NCBI GenBank assembly: GCA_030425685.1
Contig: JAUIAD010000011.1
Span: 36,703 to 100,702 of the forward strand
From: Gammaproteobacteria bacterium
GTDB lineage: Bacteria; Pseudomonadota; Gammaproteobacteria; Coxiellales; Coxiellaceae
DNA length: 64,000 bases
Reading direction: 5' to 3'
Shown: positions 62,464 to 64,000 of the stretch, piece by piece
Position numbering within the stretch: position 1 is the stretch's first letter
Layout of the letters: each line of letters begins with the position of its first letter
Notes under the pieces: model-generated
Databases searched by the model: none
What the model saw: the letters and a program-made list of their open reading frames with translations, nothing else
What the model was told of the DNA's origin: nothing
Program-made: the position numbers and the translations under genes

Positions 62464-63888
62464 ATGGATTTAAAAAAAACTATTCATTGGTTCCGTCAAG
62501 ATCTTCGCCTATCTGATAACCCCAGTCTAGTTGCCGCTGCCAAGCAGGGCGCAGTATTGCCTCTTTATATATTGGATGAGATCAACTGTGGGCAAAAGCA
62601 GCTTGGTGAAGTTAGCCGCTGTTGGTTACACCATTCTTTAAGTGAGTTAAATCAAACAGTAGAAAACAAACTTGTAATCAAGTCAGGTGACCCACTGATA
62701 ATTTTAACTGATCTTATTAAAAAATATCATATTGAAGAAATTCATTGGAATCGTTGTTATGAACCTTGGCAAATAAAGCGTGATACCATCCTAAAAGAAA
62801 AGTTGCAAGCAATGGGTATTACTGTCTGCTCTCACAATGGGTATTTATTATGGGAGCCGTGGGAAATTGAGAAAAAAAGTGGTGGCAATTATAAAGTATT
62901 TACTCCTTTTTATCGTAAAGGTTGCCTGCAATTTATGCCGCCCCGTAAACCCTTAGCAAAACCGCGGAGAATTCAATATTTAGCTAATACTGAGAAAAAT
63001 AACTCAGTTACTTCACTGAATATATTGCCAACAAAGACATGGCATAAATCGTTAATGGCTAATTGGCAAGTCGGTGAGTCAGCCGCGCTTAAACGTATAA
63101 AACAATTTGCTAAAAATGATTTAAATGATTACGCTGAGGGTAGAAATTTTCCCGCCAAGGAAAAAATATCGCGTCTATCACCGCACTTACACTGGGGAGA
63201 AGTGTCACCGAATCAGGTGTGGTATGCAATAAAAAAATTAATGCAGGATAAAAACACAGATTGTTTTTTAAGCGAGCTCGGTTGGCGTGAATTTTCCGTC
63301 AGTCTTTTATACTATTATCCAGAGCTCCCTAGCAAGAATCTGCAACAAAAGTTTAACGCCTTTCCCTGGCGTAAAAATAAAAAAATGTTAACTGCTTGGC
63401 AGCAGGGTTTAACAGGTTATCCGATGGTTGATGCGGGTATGAGAGAACTGTGGCAAACGGGTTTTATGCATAACCGTGTTCGTATGATTGCTGCTTCTTT
63501 TTTAGTTAAAAACTTATTAATACATTGGTATGAAGGTGAAAAATGGTTTTGGGATTGTTTGGTCGATGCGGATTTAGCTAGTAATAGCGCTAGCTGGCAG
63601 TGGGTCGCTGGCTGTGGTGCTGATGCGGCGCCTTTTTTTCGAATCTTTAATCCTGTTACGCAAGGGAAAAAGTTTGATCCACATGGTGAGTATATTCGTC
63701 ATTACGTACCTGAGCTTGCGGCGCTTCCAGATAAATATCTTTATTCACCTTGGGAGGCGCCATCAGAGGTTCTGCAACAGGCTGGGGTAAAGCTTGGTAG
63801 GGACTATCCTAAACCGATAGTAGATTTGTCCCAGTCGCGTCAGCGAGCGCTTGAGTGTTATCAGCAATTAAAGCTCTGCAGGGGATGA
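62464..63888 (+). CDS. phrB: Deoxyribodipyrimidine photolyase, class I
   Basis: 474 residues, the usual length. N-terminal photolyase domain 1-130 (HWFRQDLRLSDNPSL) for the antenna cofactor. FAD domain from about 200: LSPHLHWGEVSPNQVW, LGWREFSVSLLYYYPELP, GYPMVDAGMRELWQTGFMHN, and VDADLASNSASWQWVAGCGA with the conserved Trp and Asn. PFFRIFNPVTQGKKFDP is also typical. Repairs cyclobutane pyrimidine dimers with blue light. Its presence suggests some time in the open environment. Confidence 0.95.
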   Translation: MDLKKTIHWFRQDLRLSDNPSLVAAAKQGAVLPLYILDEINCGQKQLGEVSRCWLHHSLSELNQTVENKLVIKSGDPLIILTDLIKKYHIEEIHWNRCYEPWQIKRDTILKEKLQAMGITVCSHNGYLLWEPWEIEKKSGGNYKVFTPFYRKGCLQFMPPRKPLAKPRRIQYLANTEKNNSVTSLNILPTKTWHKSLMANWQVGESAALKRIKQFAKNDLNDYAEGRNFPAKEKISRLSPHLHWGEVSPNQVWYAIKKLMQDKNTDCFLSELGWREFSVSLLYYYPELPSKNLQQKFNAFPWRKNKKMLTAWQQGLTGYPMVDAGMRELWQTGFMHNRVRMIAASFLVKNLLIHWYEGEKWFWDCLVDADLASNSASWQWVAGCGADAAPFFRIFNPVTQGKKFDPHGEYIRHYVPELAALPDKYLYSPWEAPSEVLQQAGVKLGRDYPKPIVDLSQSRQRALECYQQLKLCRG

Positions 63889-63961
63889 TTTTCTGTTAAT
63901 AATTTTACCATACTGGTTTTACCCTTGTTTCATAGTGGCTATAAGTAATAGGGAGTAGACA

Positions 63962-64000
63962 TTGCCTGAGCTTTCTCACTCTGTTGCCCATATTGATCAG
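63962..64000 (+). CDS. Start of a gene running off the right edge
   Basis: TTG at 63962 follows GGGAG at 63951-63955 with 6 bases between, a good ribosome-binding site. Thirteen codons are visible (MPELSHSVAHIDQ) and the frame is open to the end of the window. Too short for a family call. Confidence 0.45.
   Translation, partial: MPELSHSVAHIDQ

Overview
The window is AT-rich bacterial DNA from a Gram-negative organism, most likely a gammaproteobacterium of the Legionella/Coxiella kind. I infer this from the bifunctional hisB and hisIE genes, the class I photolyase, the lipoprotein and outer-membrane signals, paired LuxR-type regulators, and many long, helical, cytosolic proteins with no recognisable family, of the sort usually found in the effector repertoire of host-associated Legionellales. 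The placement is an inference; there is no rRNA or other taxonomic marker here, and I saw no tRNA, CRISPR array, transposase or phage gene.

Layout. 0.2-2.1 kb: an AmpD-type lipoprotein amidase and a secreted penicillin V acylase/choloylglycine hydrolase. 2.3-5.4 kb: small unknown proteins, one ending in a CaaX-like tetrapeptide, plus a GC-rich palindrome and a 45-codon secreted peptide. 5.6-14.5 kb: a secreted unknown protein, a 1655-residue secreted RHS/YD-repeat protein, and a convergent polytopic membrane protein. 15-28 kb: accessory zone with a Sel1-repeat protein, a FucP-type sugar transporter, a Glu/Ser/Phe-repeat protein, several large helical unknowns (up to 1275 residues) and a 5'-truncated DUF523 gene. 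28.2-32.4 kb: two adjacent paralogous membrane histidine kinases with complementary defects. 32.5-40.2 kb: an unknown protein, a beta-barrel protein, a repetitive cysteine-paired surface protein, a GH30 glucosylceramidase-like enzyme and small secreted proteins. 40.6-43.5 kb: an OmpR-type regulator overlapping a third, intact paralogous hybrid kinase. 43.5-52 kb: NlpC/P60 peptidase, Rieske oxygenase, quinone oxidoreductase, another CaaX-like protein, a class C beta-lactamase-like enzyme and an enlarged aminotransferase. 52.3-59.6 kb: a complete histidine operon, hisGDCBHAFI, headed by a TrpR/YerC-family regulator. 59.6-64 kb: two divergent LuxR-type regulators, a very long palindrome, a small cupin-like secreted protein, a photolyase, and the start of one more gene.

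How it fits together. The housekeeping core is the histidine operon, whose genes all overlap, and the photolyase. Around it are envelope enzymes acting on peptidoglycan or beta-lactams, signalling modules, and candidate host-directed proteins. The strongest candidate for an undescribed system is the kinase pair at 28.3-32.4 kb: one partner keeps the ATP-binding site but has Ala at the phospho-acceptor position, and the other keeps the His and a C-terminal receiver but has lost the ATP-binding motifs. Together they look like one kinase split over two proteins. A second theme is three GC-rich palindromes sharing the core TTACGCGGCG (3.7, 48.4 and 61.8 kb). A third is two proteins whose C-termini look like eukaryotic prenylation signals.

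Several start codons were moved on ribosome-binding-site and family evidence (23575, 36925, 39390 on the minus strand, 47721, 52332, 58227).
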